64,000 nt of DNA from Taeniopygia guttata (lineage: Eukaryota; Chordata; Aves; Passeriformes; Estrildidae), in contig NC_133026.1 of the NCBI RefSeq assembly GCF_048771995.1, forward strand, positions 60,017,001 to 60,081,000, in the 5' to 3' direction. This document shows positions 1 through 12,800 of the stretch, piece after piece; position 1 is the first letter of the stretch; every line of letters begins with the position of its first letter. A model generated the notes under the pieces. That model had not been told where the DNA came from, did no database searches, and was given only the letters and a program-made list of their open reading frames with translations. Made by a program: the position numbers and the translations under genes.

Positions 1-856
1 TCTTATGCAAAATAGGTTTTTCACACCATTCACATTAATTATTTGTGCATGCACAGACAGCCCTTCAGAGCCCTCCAGGAGGTGAGTTGGGCTGAGGGGG
101 AGTTGGTGCAGGCACGATGAGCACAAGCCTCAAGGCAGAAAAGGAAGTTGGCTGAGAACAGTGCTGCTCCATCTCCACAGCACCCTCTCTTCCACTAACC
201 TTTCCTCTTGCAACAGCCAGAATGCTTGAGAACAAAACACGCTTATCAGCTTATGCCTGGTCCTCTATACAAGATTACCCTGGAAATTATTTACTTTCTT
301 CTTGCATGAGATGGCAACCATAAGCATAGAAAAATGGACTGCCACACTGCAGGTGAAGGGGAAAAAAATTGAAGACCCACAGAAAGGATAGAGAAAGATA
401 TGATACACAACTTGCTATAGTGTAAGAAATCCCAGAAATTCAGTTTAGGTTACAAGCATAAGTAATGATTTGCGTGCATAATGCACTTACTGCAGGGCCT
501 TTTTTCCAGCAACCTCCCTGTCTTCAAACTCTACAGTCTAATTTCTTTTACTTGTTAAGACCCCAGTACAATGTCTCCCACAGAACATTTTGCATATTTT
601 CAGGTCCCAGCTACAAGTAATGCAACTAACCTGGGCACACCAATTATTCCTCTGCAGTGTTTCCAGAGTTCTTGAGGGGTTATGGGCTGTAAGTGTGAAA
701 AGCTCTAGTAGCACTTGTACTTTGAAGCAGCTAGAGGAAAAAAAATTCCAAGTGTTGTAGCTAAAGAGGAAGGTTCCATTAACCAATAGAACAACAGAAA
801 TGTGCAATACTGTCACTTGCATGTAACTGGCAGTGGAAATTATCCTGGTTGCTCTG
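1..856. other. Downstream flank, no gene seen
   Basis: Moderately AT-rich single-copy sequence. The open frames here are short, without domains. Nothing recognisable besides short homopolymers. Confidence 0.6.
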
Positions 857-1292
857 TGTCATGGTTTAGAAATGGTACTACCCAGTTTAGTTCTCCCACT
901 GAGACGCTCCAAACTACATGCCCTTCACTCACTCACTCCTCCCTCTTCCCCTTCCCCTGTGGCAGGATGGAGAGGAGAATTGGAGCCACAAAAAGTAAAG
1001 ACTGTGAACTGAGAAAAGAACAATTTACTGGAAGCAGCAATGACATATGAAAACAAACAATAACAGCAATAATATTAATAAAAAAGTTGTGCAAAAAACA
1101 AAGGATTTGCACATGAGTTCTCATCCCTAACAATACCCAACCTCTCCCTCCACCATGCTACACCAACCCAGAAAGGACCCCTTCCCCCATCCCTGGAAAA
1201 TGACCTGAGGTGGTACAAAACAACCTCCAGGTACCAGCCATAGCCCCTCCTGGCCACTGCAAAAATTAATCCTGTCTTCCTGAGCCAGGACA
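857..1292 (-). mobile_element. Solo LTR of an avian ERV (ERVL-like), with intact termini and target duplication
   Basis: The 436-base element runs TGTCATGG to CCAGGACA, so the ends are short inverted repeats of TGTCNTGG with the canonical TG...CA. It is flanked on both sides by CTCTG (852-856 and 1293-1297), a perfect 5-bp target-site duplication. A 5-bp duplication fits ERVL-type elements. The sequence resembles an avian ERV LTR whose sense strand begins TGTCCTGG, so I read it on the minus strand. No internal gag, pol or env sequence is attached: recombination between two LTRs left one. Family name not assigned, because it needs a repeat-library search. Confidence 0.85.
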
Positions 1293-1297
1293 CTCTG

Positions 1298-1929
1298 TTA
1301 AATGCATAATGAGATCAGGAGCATCTAACTGTGCTTGTGTCCCTCAAAAATTTGTTAAAGGAATAGAAGCAAAAGTAATCATCTTAAGAGTGCAGTAACA
1401 ACAAATGCATTTTTTTGTAAAAAAAAAAAAATTGATCAGGAAAAAGAAAGCATATCCATACAATCTCTCAGTAAAGAGATATATGGATCATATGAATCAT
1501 ATGAATCTCTACTGACCCACAGTTCACCACACTTGTGCCTTTGAGATACCTCTGAATAATTTCCTGCTGAGCAAAAAAAGGATGGTTGAAAACACAGTGG
1601 AGTACTCACAGGCAATATCTGGTCTATGGTGATGTTCATCCAGCTTTGTTATGAAGCATTCATCCAGATTTTCACATGCATATATTATATCAGTGCATTA
1701 TATAGATCAATTTGCACAGGACACTCACATGAAAATGTTTCCAAGATGAAAGAGACCAGGGGATGCTCTTTTAACATTGGAGTACATCTATTCAGTAATT
1801 TGGAGTCACCTCTTGTGAGAAGGTACATCCATATGTGTGCATGCATGAAAGGGTAAAAGAGCAGAGACAGAATACTTCTTGCAAAACTGAAAAGCTCCAT
1901 GTTGAGGTGACATGCACTGAAGAGTAAAA
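1298..1929. other. Downstream flank between LTR and CR1, no gene seen
   Basis: AT-rich sequence with an A-rich run near 1420 and a small direct repeat (ATCATATGAA twice) near 1486-1504. No domain-bearing frame. Confidence 0.5.
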
Positions 1930-2058
1930 TCTCCAACCTTATATGGTCTCTGAGCAACTGGGTCTAGTGGGAGGTGTTCCTGCCCATAGCAGGTGGGTTG
2001 GAATGAGATGTTCTTTAAGGTCCCTCCCAACCCAAACCATTCTGTGAATCTATGATAA
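1930..2058 (+). mobile_element. CR1 LINE 3' end fragment
   Basis: The stretch follows the CR1 3' end as known in birds: 'gagcaactgggtctagtggg', 'ggtccctcccaacccaaacc', then the tail 'attctgtgaatctatgat'. Only about 130 bases remain, the usual heavy 5' truncation. Confidence 0.9.
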
Positions 2059-5000
2059 TTCTGTCATTATTTTAGATGAAAGGATTTTGCAAGCTTTTCC
2101 CTGTGAGTCTTCTACAACATCACAAAAACCATTCTGTGCTGCTGAGACTTCTAAAGCAATGCCATGTGAAATTTTAAAATATATGTATCATTAAAGATAA
2201 ACACACATGTATATATGCACATGCACATATATAAATGTCTATTTATACACATGGACATTTATAAAATATGCTTCAGCTTGCACTATTTCTGAATTTACAC
2301 ACAGATTTTGTATAAACGTGAAAAAACATCTAATTGTGGCAGCATTTTTATTATTATTTCACAAATTTTCAAGGAATACATGTTATTAGCAAATTTGCCC
2401 AATTCTGACATGATACCTCTATCATACTTCCTGTTTGACTATGACAATAAAAGCATAAAAGAGAAACAGTTTACTAACACTGATTACTACATTACCAAAG
2501 TAAAGGACAAAACCATGTTTGTTTGAAATTTTCACTTTCATTTGCCTTTGAACTTGTCAACTGTTAAATAATTTCTAAAGCAATGAAATGGTGATTCTAA
2601 TTACATTAATATACAGTTTTGATGTTGATATATTAATATACAATTCAATTTTGAATATATATGCAGTTCTCATATAAGCCATATTCTGAAATGCAGGGTA
2701 ATATTTTAAATAAGTTTTACACAGTTCATTTTTAATTCAGCCATGTATTCTCAAGTGATCAAGGTCAGAGACTTAATTTAAAAATAGCACCTGATCATAT
2801 TTTTTTAAAAGTATTTTAAGATAATTGCTGCACAAGGTCTACAGGAGGTGCAATATGGAAGGTTGGTAGTGGTGGGTTTTCTTTCAGGTTTGCACAAGAA
2901 TGCCATGCTGCATCTCAAAGATGCAGCATTATAGAACCTTACCAAAGGTGGGAGGGATCATTAGACCATTGGGCCTGATTCTCAGTTTCATCCACATGTC
3001 CTGATGCTACAGGTATGCCTCACTCCTGCAAAAGTCAAAGTATGGGGCACTTTGAAAACAAGGTGGAAATCATGCTCACCTGGCAGCTCTCCAGGGTCTG
3101 ATCCTGTGTGGCAGACGTGTGTAGGTGTCCCCAGCAGCTGAACCTCTCTGCCCATAAAGAGACACCAACACCCATCTAACCTTAGAGGGAAATATTTTTG
3201 CTGCCCTTAGCATCACTGATTACCATCTCCAGAAGCGTGTGAGCATGTCATCAGGCATCTCAGAGAATGCTCAGTGTCACCAGCAAGTTGCTCCATTCAA
3301 TTTTATGCCTATGAAAAATGCCACATGTTTATCAGCAAGGTCAGGAAACAGTGCTACTCTTAGCTGCCCTGCAGTGTTCAGGTGCCCACACACACTAACA
3401 AAGCGACCTCTCCACCTCCAAACAGGCTGGCAGAGGAAGTGGAAATTTTAACACTCCCCTCAAAACTTTTGAGGCTTTTAACATAGGCAAAAAAAAAAAA
3501 AAAAAGTGACAGATTGTCAACCAAAGGAAAACACCTACTGCCTAGTTTCCTACTTTCCTTCTAACCAATCCAGCTGCTGTGGGGCTAGAGGGTGAAGAGG
3601 GACCCTGACAGAGGGGCTACTGCACCAGCCGTTGTCTGCACCCTCCCTTTGCTTCAGCTGTAGCAAACTCCAGCACTTCAGCCCAGCTCCTTTTGTCCAA
3701 GCACACTGCCAGCAGACACAGGATTTCCCAGTGCTGGGAAGAAAGATAAACAAGAGCCCTCCTTGGATGGTGTGGTGGGGGACTAACATAGAGATGCCAT
3801 ATCAGCAGCCTCTGTAAAACCAGTGATCACACAAGTGAATTTGGTCCTGCTGGGGTGCCAGCACTCCACCTCTGCAATGCAGCTTTGGGACTGAGCATCT
3901 GCCCATGGCCAAATGGGATCTGCTTTAATTTAATAGAACACAAATGTTTTGACTTCAATAAAATCCCTTTCAATAAGTTCCAAGGGAATCTGGCATTGTT
4001 TCAGGTTATGTTTTGCTTATTCTAGCTCTTCCTGGAGAAGGAACTTCTAACTAAGCCATTGTAAATTTGTTTTTCTTGCCTAGGTACATTAGTACTTCAA
4101 ACCCAGACGAAGACAATAATAGTTAAAGCATATAGATTTAACAGCTGAACCCCACTCAAGCTTTTTTTTTAGTGGGCTACTCAGACTTTACCGTTCCTTG
4201 GTCTCTGTGTAGAATCCTCTCATCAGCATTTGAATACACACAGAGAAAAAAGGAAAAGCAAACCAAACAAACATAATTGGAGACAAAAATGTCAGGGTGT
4301 AAGTAGAAGAAACAATTTCAGATAAGTGCTTGGCTCAGTGCGTTAATCTGCTGTTCAGGAACACTCGCTCATGCTGAGAGTATTTCACTCGCTGTTAGCC
4401 CTGGTGCTTCAAACCCCTCTCCTGACAAAGCTTCTCACTCTGTGAGCACAGGGGTGGCAGAATGAGGCCTCCATGATTTATCCACCTTCCTAGTAGAGTC
4501 ACCACAAAAATCTGCGCAAGTTGCATTGTTCTCCTTGTATAGGTATGACTGGGATTGGTCAAAAGTGGTGATACATTGGTGCAATTAAAGTGCTCATCTG
4601 CACCTCTGACCGACTAATTAGGCTGGAGACACATTAATTGGGTTGTTGAGCTGAACAGCATCTTGGGAGCTGCTTGCCTGGCACAGGCAATTGTCCTGGC
4701 TTTCTAACCAGGGCAGAAGTGGATGAAAACACTGGTTTGTTTACTTATTTGTGTGTTTTGATTCCCCTGAATATGTCCTAAATTACAGCCTCCACATTTT
4801 TGGTTGGGTTGTTTGGGTTGATTTTGTCTTGTAGTTCTTCTCAAATACAGGTAGGATGGAGAGCTGGGGGTCACTGAGTGAAGGAGACACCTCATTTGTT
4901 GAAGTCTAGGGATTCTGGTTTGTCCTGGACACAAAAGACTTGAAGATAAGACCATGATCCAGATGCCTCAGCAGCAAAAGCTGTATACAAAGCTGATGGA

Positions 5001-6416
5001 AGACTCAAATTAATTTGTATGAGTTAGAAGGCTTGATATTTGGGTAAAAGATAGTGTCAGAGTGAAAATCGCTGAATATACTTTGTGAGTCATGCCACTG
5101 TATTTATTCTGCTAATATATTTTTCAGCCATGCCAGGGAACACAACCAACACCCTTCTTCTCAGTAAGGTTTCCTGAAGGATTAATTTGACCCACTGCAT
5201 TTTGCAGGCAGCCCCTGTCCTGGCAGCCTTCCGACTGTAGCTCCACAGTTTTCAGCTTGAGGCAGGTGGGAGAAGCACAGAGAGGAAAAAAAAAATGCAA
5301 GTGAGAGCCCCAGGGCAGGATAGTGCTGGTAATAATCTAAGCCCAGTTCAGGGCATGTGCAAATCAGCCAGTCAGTTCTGTGCCTTCCAGTCAGGGCTTC
5401 ATAAGCTCATTTGCATCCATTCCTCCAACCTATTTGCTTCGTTCCCCTTCCCTAGTGCCATCAAGAGCCCTGTGCTACATCTTCAAACAAGAGAGCACCT
5501 AAAATACCAGTGAAACACTACAGCCTTACTGCTCCTACCCCAAGGTCAACATGCAAGCGTGCCCATTTGAAGGAGCAGAGGCAATCACTCTAATGTAGCC
5601 ACAAGGCGAAATGAAGAACTGGCTCTTAGCTAGGTAAATTGTTGTGATATCATCATTAAGCCCAGTGAAGGAAGAAAGCAAAGCAATGGACATCATCAAG
5701 GTTAGGAAGGCTGTATTCAGGCATTGAACACACAAGCAATATACTCACCTCAGTGAAATTTAAAACTGCCACAGATAACAAACAGCAGACAGCAAATCAG
5801 TCCTTCAGATACCAGGAGAAACTTCTGAAAAGCAGTCATTAATTTGGCTACTGTGATGAATTCCTCCACAGTGAAAGCAACAACCCACTTCACTGCTTCA
5901 CTGATTCATTGCCTGGGAGGCCATGAAGAACACTGTGATAATTTAACCTGTCTTCCTGTGTAAGACTTCAGCTACCAGCAATCTTTTATAATGCCTTCAG
6001 CTGGTAGGAAATAGGTGGTTTTGATGAAACAACATTTTTCATACCTTTGTGTGCAGCTGTTGCCTCACTCCATTTCTTGTAGGAAGCCTCCTCCCACCTT
6101 CCTGCACTGGCAATGGAGAGGAAGCCCAGCGGCAGAATCACTACAACTGGACCTATTTTGCTTTCCTTTTGTACTCAGAGAAATAGAGGCACATTCCACC
6201 AAAAGACAAGCTCAGCAGGGCAAACCTGCCTGTTACACCAACAGGGTTACGGCTGCCAGATGCTCGCGCTTTGCTCAGTGACATATGTAACTCTCACACT
6301 GGAGATGCAGCTCTTGATCCCAGCATTGCAGTCTGGGACAGACACAAGTGAAGGGTTCAGGGGAGTCTGCATCTCCTAGTGGTTATTCAACCCGTAGGTA
6401 AGCCTAGTCTGTCCTT
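2059..6416. other. Downstream flank, no gene seen
   Basis: AT-rich, especially 2160-2720, with TATTAATATA-type repeats near 2605-2640. It holds a 17-A run at 3489-3505. The stretch at about 2930-2990 vaguely resembles an old LINE 3' fragment but is too short to call. 4320-4660 contains homeobox-type TAATTAG and TTAATTGG motifs and could be a conserved element. No coding sequence recognised. Confidence 0.5.
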
Positions 6417-6984
6417 CTTCCCTTCCCTTCCCTTCCCTTCCCTTCCCTTCCCTTCCCTTCCCTTCCCTTCCCTTCCCTTCCCTTCCCTTCCCTTCCCTTC
6501 CCTTCCCTTCCCTTCCCTTCCCTTCCCTTCCCTTCCCTTCCCTTCCCTTCCCTTCCCTTCCCTTCCCTTCCCTTCCCTTCCTTTTTCCCTTCCCTTCCCT
6601 TCCCTTCCCTTCCCTTCCCTTCCCTTCCCTTCCCTTCCCTTCCCTTCCCTTCCCTTCCCTTCCCTTCCCTTCCCTTCCCTTCCCTTCCTTTTTCCCTTCC
6701 CTTCCTTTTTCCCTTCCCTTCCCTTCCCTTCCCTTCCCTTCCCTTCCCTTCCCTTCCCTTCCCTTCCCTTCCCTTCCCTTCCCTTCCCTTCCCTTCCCTT
6801 CCCTTCCCTTCCCTTCCCTTCCCTTCCCTTCCCTTCCCTTCCCTTCCCTTCCCTTCCTTTTTCCCTTCCCTTCCCTTCCCTTCCTTTTTCCCTTCCCTTC
6901 CCTTCCCTTCCCTTCCCTTCCCTTCCCTTCCCTTCCCTTCCCTTCCCTTCCCTTCCCTTCCCTTCCCTTCCCTTCCCTTCCCTT
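6417..6984. repeat. (CCCTT)n / (AAGGG)n pentanucleotide microsatellite, about 113 units
   Basis: About 568 bases of near-perfect CCCTT repeat, pure pyrimidine on the plus strand and pure purine on the minus. It is broken by five copies of the same interruption, TTCCTTTTTCCC, with T-runs at 6582, 6689, 6706, 6858 and 6885. Each interruption shifts the repeat phase by two bases. The tract decays into CCTTTCTTTTTATTTTCC on the right. It stays open in several frames because the repeat lacks stop codons; the resulting FPSLP or EGKGR polymers are artefacts. Confidence 0.99.
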
Positions 6985-9789
6985 TCTTTTTATTTTCCTC
7001 CTTCCCCAGATGTGTTTTCACTGCTCAGCACTCTTTAAGCTATCTGGATAGCTCAATGGCATACGAAAGGCTTTACCTCAGTGAAGCTATGTATCAAGTG
7101 TTCAGACAAATCTGCCTTATATGGGACTTACACAACTGAAAATACCAAATGTCCATATCTCAAGCTTTACTCAGAAGGCCTATTTGGCATTATTTGGTTT
7201 AAAGACACTGGAAATGCCCAATATGCTTGCCTGTTGATGGCACAGGGGAAAAAATTCATTGTTATTTGAGAATATTTCCATGTGGCTTTGGAATTAAGAG
7301 CTGCACTGGATCCTGAAATTTCTTCATCTGTTTGACTGCTATCTACTGAATATCCATATTTCATGCCAAATTATAAGTCTCCCTCAGGCCTCTTCTCCCT
7401 TAACCACTTTAATTTTTCACTAGTGAAATTGCATCTTGCACACTCTCTACCTATTCTGTTTGGCTAAAATCTCTCCTGGCCTTCAACAAAATTTCCTCTC
7501 CTCCATAGATTGTATCTGTCTTACTCTCTCAGTATTCCAAGTAGCATAACTAAGTCACCTGTACCTAATTTTGATGTTGGATACTCTTATTACAGCCTTG
7601 AAGAAGGGGAGCTTGTGGGTACAATAATTCATTAATTTCCTGTTTATTGATTCAAGTAATAGAACGTTACCTCACCTAACCTAATTTACACTCCTAGTTC
7701 ATCCCTGCTAAACCAACCATATCTACTATGCTATCATAAACGACAGAGCACTGTATGGTTTTTGCCTTCCTTTTGATACTAAAATTCACTCAGACACATC
7801 ATTACAGGCATTTCCTTTTGATGATGTGCCTCTGTAGTTCTGCCAATTGGTATCTGTCCTCATCTCAGTGAAATTACTTAGTTGTTTAAAGTGATGTCAT
7901 GAAAGCTGTGTGTTATGACTCCACTAATGAAGAGATACAGCTTCTGGTGACTGCAAAACTCCACTTGCCTTGGGCTATATATTGGCAACCATTGCCACTT
8001 AAATTCATCACTCAAGACTAAAATATATGTATAAAATTCTAGAAGAGGCTGCATTTCAAAAGAAAATTAATTGCATTAAAAGAAGCAAATATAAAACTTA
8101 ATTTCCTGCGCTGTCTCACTGTTCACTGCAAGTTTCAATTTGAGTTTTTCTGCTGCTTGAGTCTTTTATTGGGGGTCATCCCCCACATGGTCTTTATAAT
8201 GAGATTCAAGTACACACTGCAGCTTTTTCAAATATTTGGGACTAACACAATCTTTCTCTTCCCTCTACTCTTCTACTTACACATTATCAAAACAGAAATG
8301 TAATTATCTTTTTGATAGGTATCACTGCATTAAATTTGGCTTGACAGGTCAGTGGAAAGGGACACACACATGCAGAGTATGTGGGGGTATGTCTAATTTC
8401 CATAGGAAATCAGGCTTTATAAAATGGAATATTTACAAAGAAAATAAACTGCACTTCTGTGCAGAATAACACGGACTTGAAACTTCAGAGATTGTTGAAC
8501 ATAAAAAGTTATCTGATTCTGTTGGTCTTCACTCTAGGTGTTACAATTCCTCAGAGGTCCTCTGAAGTCACTGGATTTACATTCATTAATTCCGTATTTG
8601 TAAGGATGTATATAAGTTAAGGAGGTAAGAGAGCATCTAGATCTACACACATGAGCATAGACATGAGTGTGCACCAGCACATGTGCACTCAGGCATCACA
8701 GAATCTTCATAGGGAAATATCACAACAGCTCCTGCCCCAAAGGACAGAGATTTGCACCTAAGCCAAGACCAAAGCTGTACCAAACTTGAAAAGGTAGAGC
8801 TGGCCAGAGAAAGAAGGGGAGTGCAAACCATTTTTGTCCCTCTCTCTCACAAGCTTGCTATAGTGGCTTTCTGATGGACCACTTGAATGTCACCTCCACC
8901 CATCTGAAACTTGGCTGAGGACCTCAGTCTTTCTTAATTACTGCGCAACTCTATTAAAGCTCTCAGTGGAACCGATGAGTGAATGTCCCAGCCAATTTTA
9001 CTTCTTCTAGTTTAAAAAAAGCACACACTAGTCTGTTGAAAATAATTTTTAAGAATTTTAATCATAGCAAATGTGTCTGAATCATTTTCATCACAGCAGC
9101 GTTTCCACCTATACAAAAGACGAGACTACAGAGGTTGACCTACAAAAGTACCATGTATAAAAACAGGGGCAGAGAGAGGGCAGTGGTTAGAAACTGAGCA
9201 GTATTTGAAACATCCTTCTAGGGCAGACACAGCAAGCAAAGAATGCTTCTCCAGACATTCTGATTTATCCAGCACTTTGATTTCACACTTATAAATTAAA
9301 TATTTGGCAAGGTTTTGACATGGTGACCCAGCAGGTCCTGTATCTATAGAGGCTGATTGGCCCTTGACAAGAAAAAAAGGGGTAAGTTATATAAAACCAA
9401 ATGATATGTGTTCTTGCCTCTGAAACACATCAAGAACTTTAGTTCACAGCCACTGAACACTGCCAGTCTGCTTATTTAGCTAAAATATAATTAATGAGTA
9501 CTGGGGAGGGAGCCTAGGGAAGGCAAGGGACCATGTAAAATAGAGTGTAAAACAAGGAGCAGAGACAGAGCTCTAGGAGAGCCACGTAATACCTGCATGC
9601 CGGAGGCTAAACTCAACCTTCCAGTTTCTGGTGCAACTATTCTCAAAATAAGAGACAAGCCTTCATTCTGCTCTTGTTTTAATTAACACACTAAGTATGT
9701 GAATAGAGAAACACATCTTCAAAGCTGGCACTGAGATAGATAACTAGCTCTCACTTCAAAGTTGTGCTGAGGACACTTCAGCTGACATA
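6985..9789. other. Downstream flank between the microsatellite and the candidate RNF152 3' end, no gene seen
   Basis: AT-rich single-copy sequence. Short frames without domains. Poly-purine and poly-A patches only; no transposon recognised. Confidence 0.5.
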
Positions 9790-9805
9790 AGGACTGTTCA
9801 GTATT

Positions 9806-9846
9806 TTTATTCTGCCTTTTTGTTTTAACACCTGTCAAAGTTTATT
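9806..9846 (-). terminator. Candidate distal poly(A) signal pair of RNF152
   Basis: Two AATAAA hexamers on the minus strand, at 9841-9846 and 9806-9811, lie 35 bases apart. The second is followed by a T/G-containing stretch at about 9765-9795. It is the leftmost signal of the transposon-poor stretch and would give a 3' UTR of about 10 kb. Confidence 0.35.
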
Positions 9847-12800
9847 TGCCTTCACCAAAAAAAGAAAACCACACCCCAACCATCCAACCATCCTCACTCC
9901 TCCCTACCTCCCATAGTAATACAGAAACCTTTGATAATGAGGATTGTGCAAAGACAGGCCCTGTGGGATGGGCTTTTCATGTCTGCTTTAGGTTACAGCT
10001 CACTTGCAATGTCTTTGGAGCAATCGGGGATATTGTAGCTGAAGTAATTTAAATGGATACCAACTGCAAGCAGCTCAAAATACACATTGGGAAGCTGTCA
10101 AGAAGCACCCGAGAGAATCCGTGTGTGCAGCCAGTCCTGCCCTCCTGCTGCTGCCCTGTGCTGCACCAGCCTGCTGGTTTCAAAGCACAGGGAAAATGCC
10201 TTGCTGCAAGGACTGCCACTGCTCCCTCTGCTCTTTCCAGCAAACACCAACCATGTCTGCTCGCTCCTGGGACTTAAAAAATTTTTCTTCTCAGAGGTCC
10301 TCTGCTTAGCAAGGATTAGTCTCCAAAACAGGAAGTCCAATGGGATTCATTTGAAGCATAGCTGAAATTCAGGGGCACCTCTGCTTTCTCCCAACAGAGT
10401 TTAAATAGATACAGAACAGATGGTATAAACGTGGCCTGCATGAAGAACAGCTTTACACTTCTTTTTGTTTTTCTTAGTGTCTGTTTTGTTTTTTCCAAAA
10501 CAATTATAGGCAAAAAAAAAAATAAATAAAAAGGGGGAGGGAGGAAGGGAAGAATGAGAAATACATTTTAGGGGCTATGCAAAAGAGAATCTGAGCGGCA
10601 CATTAACCCTCAGTGCAGCATCAGACACAGTGCCCTGCCATGAGGCAGGTTACTTTGGGACTTTCCTCACCTGAAGCTGACTAGAAGAACAGCTCCTCCA
10701 GTTTGCAGAGCACCTCATGGCCAGAAGAGCTTCACATTTCAGTCAACTTAGAAAGCTGAAGGAATCTTGCAAAATTGTACAGTTTCTTTTAAAGCTTAAA
10801 AGTCCTGTCTACAACAGAGGAATCCTGTGGACCATTCCAGCAAGGAGTGTTATCTGAGATATGTACTTATGGGGTCATTGTTTCAGCAGAGATTTGTGGT
10901 GGGTCACATCCCATCAGCTGGTTCAACACCCATCCCAAGACACCTCCTTCCTCTGGGCCACTAAGCAAGAATAGCAGGGTAGGACAAAGCCTGGATGATT
11001 TAACCAAATTTCCATTCCCTTTAGCAAAACCTGAGTCATTAACCAAATCAAGTGTTTAAGAATCTCTTAAGGAGGTGGATAACTTGCCCTCAAAATTTTC
11101 AAATGTCACCCTGTCAAAGGCTGGTTGCTTTAGATCCATAAAGTTAGGACTGCCACTGCATCTAGGACATATGACAGATCCTCAGAGCCCAAGGCAGCTA
11201 ACAGCTCTAAATGAGGTATAAAACTCAAGCTTGGTCTCAGAGAAGTGACAGTCACAACTAATTCCACATGCAGTGCTCTGTGTGCTCGACAGCCAGAAAG
11301 TCCAGACTCTGCACATTTCAGCAGGCATTTTAAACTTAATAGGCAGCACGTGACATTTCATTAAGATTTCGGAGCTACTGCAGAGTTCAGCTGTTAGGAA
11401 GTTTGTGAGGTTTTACAAAACAGAAGCACACACACACATTCTGAAACTCAGCAGATCTAATCCGAGCTGTGATATGGATTTTCTTCTTCCTTATCTCCCT
11501 CCCTCATCAAAGGAAGTCAAATTGCAAAATTAAGGTCACTGATACACTGAACCAAAAAAAAAATTTAAAAACAAACAAATCCCTAAAACCTAAAAACCCA
11601 CCAAAAAAAATATAAAGAACGATCCATTCATGTTAATAAATGATCCTATCTTAAAAATCCGATTGTGCAAATAATCCCTAGTCTTCAAGTTGCTTTATTT
11701 TGTTCTGCTGTTGCTTTTTTCCAAAAATATTTGGGCTCTATTAAAGAAACAATAATCCAAAATACTGATTTAGAAATGAGCTATGATAGTAACAGCAGAT
11801 AATGGGGTATTGCAAATAGAACTTGGGAGCCCTGGAGATGTTTCTGTTTCTGTGAAGATTTTGTTACCAGTTTCATCACTGAAAATGCAGTAGAAATTGA
11901 CAGTCACTCATTCATACAAAGGTAAGTTTCTCCTTGTAAATCTGTAGGGAAACAGGATGGCCTAAACAAAGGGCTGAAGAAGAGGAAACAGGAGACTGCA
12001 CGCTCCTAAGGAAGCAGCACAAAGCGATTTTTAGGCTGCTTGTTACAACAGACCAAAGAAAGAACCCCAACCCAAAGATGTCAAGCATCAGCAATAAGAG
12101 ACAGTATGTATAGTATTAAAAAATATCCTCGTTTATGCACTACTCCTGACATTTCTCTTGATCCCAAGGGCTTGCTGGAGTTGCTGCGTGCTTGTTCTGC
12201 CTGGATGGCTGCCGAAAGACATTCAGTGTTGCAATCCTTTGTTTATCACAAAACCACACTCTTTGCTGGTAACATTTTACAACTCTTATCACGCTGTTCA
12301 ATCCAGCTACAACTGTCCAAATCTTGTCCTCTCTAAACCACAGGAGGTCAAAAAAAAAGAACACACTATATATCCATTGCATTTAGCTGGTTTAGCAAAT
12401 ACAACCATTAAGCGCGGATTCAGTTTTATCAACCTGTAAGTTTAGCAAATCCTTCAGCATTTCAGCATAGCAGAGAAGAAGTGATTAGAATTCAGTTTAT
12501 TTCTCCCAAGCTTTTTAAACCATCATTGTTCTGGATTCCTAAGATCAGTTTTGGTGCGGGTTTGAACTGCAAGGTTGTAGGGTTGTCCACTATAAATTAA
12601 GAATGCTCAGCTATGTTGCAATAAGCAATTAAAAACAGAAGCTACAGAAATAAGTTTTTAAACTCAGATGCTTGAAAACAGCTGCCTTGGGGTATTAAAG
12701 AGCCTCTTCTAGTCAAGATACTTTCAAATTTCAAAATAAAGCCTTTCCCAAAGCAAAGATTTTTGCTTCAAACGTTCCTTAAGAATTGTGCAGACTAGCC

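Noticed and set aside
2930..2990. Possible old LINE 3' fragment (GGGAGGGATCATTAGACCAT)
   Set aside because: Too short and too diverged to assign by eye.
6379..7038. Open frames of about 205-219 codons through the CCCTT tract on both strands
   Set aside because: A stop-free pentanucleotide repeat gives open frames automatically; the products are repeat polymers.
11346..11353. GCACGTGAC, similar to a TFEB CLEAR site, for a lysosomal gene
   Set aside because: It lies far from the promoter, and CACGTG occurs several other times in the window (near 17897, 31859, 41217 and 52890), so chance explains it. No such site was seen in the CpG island.
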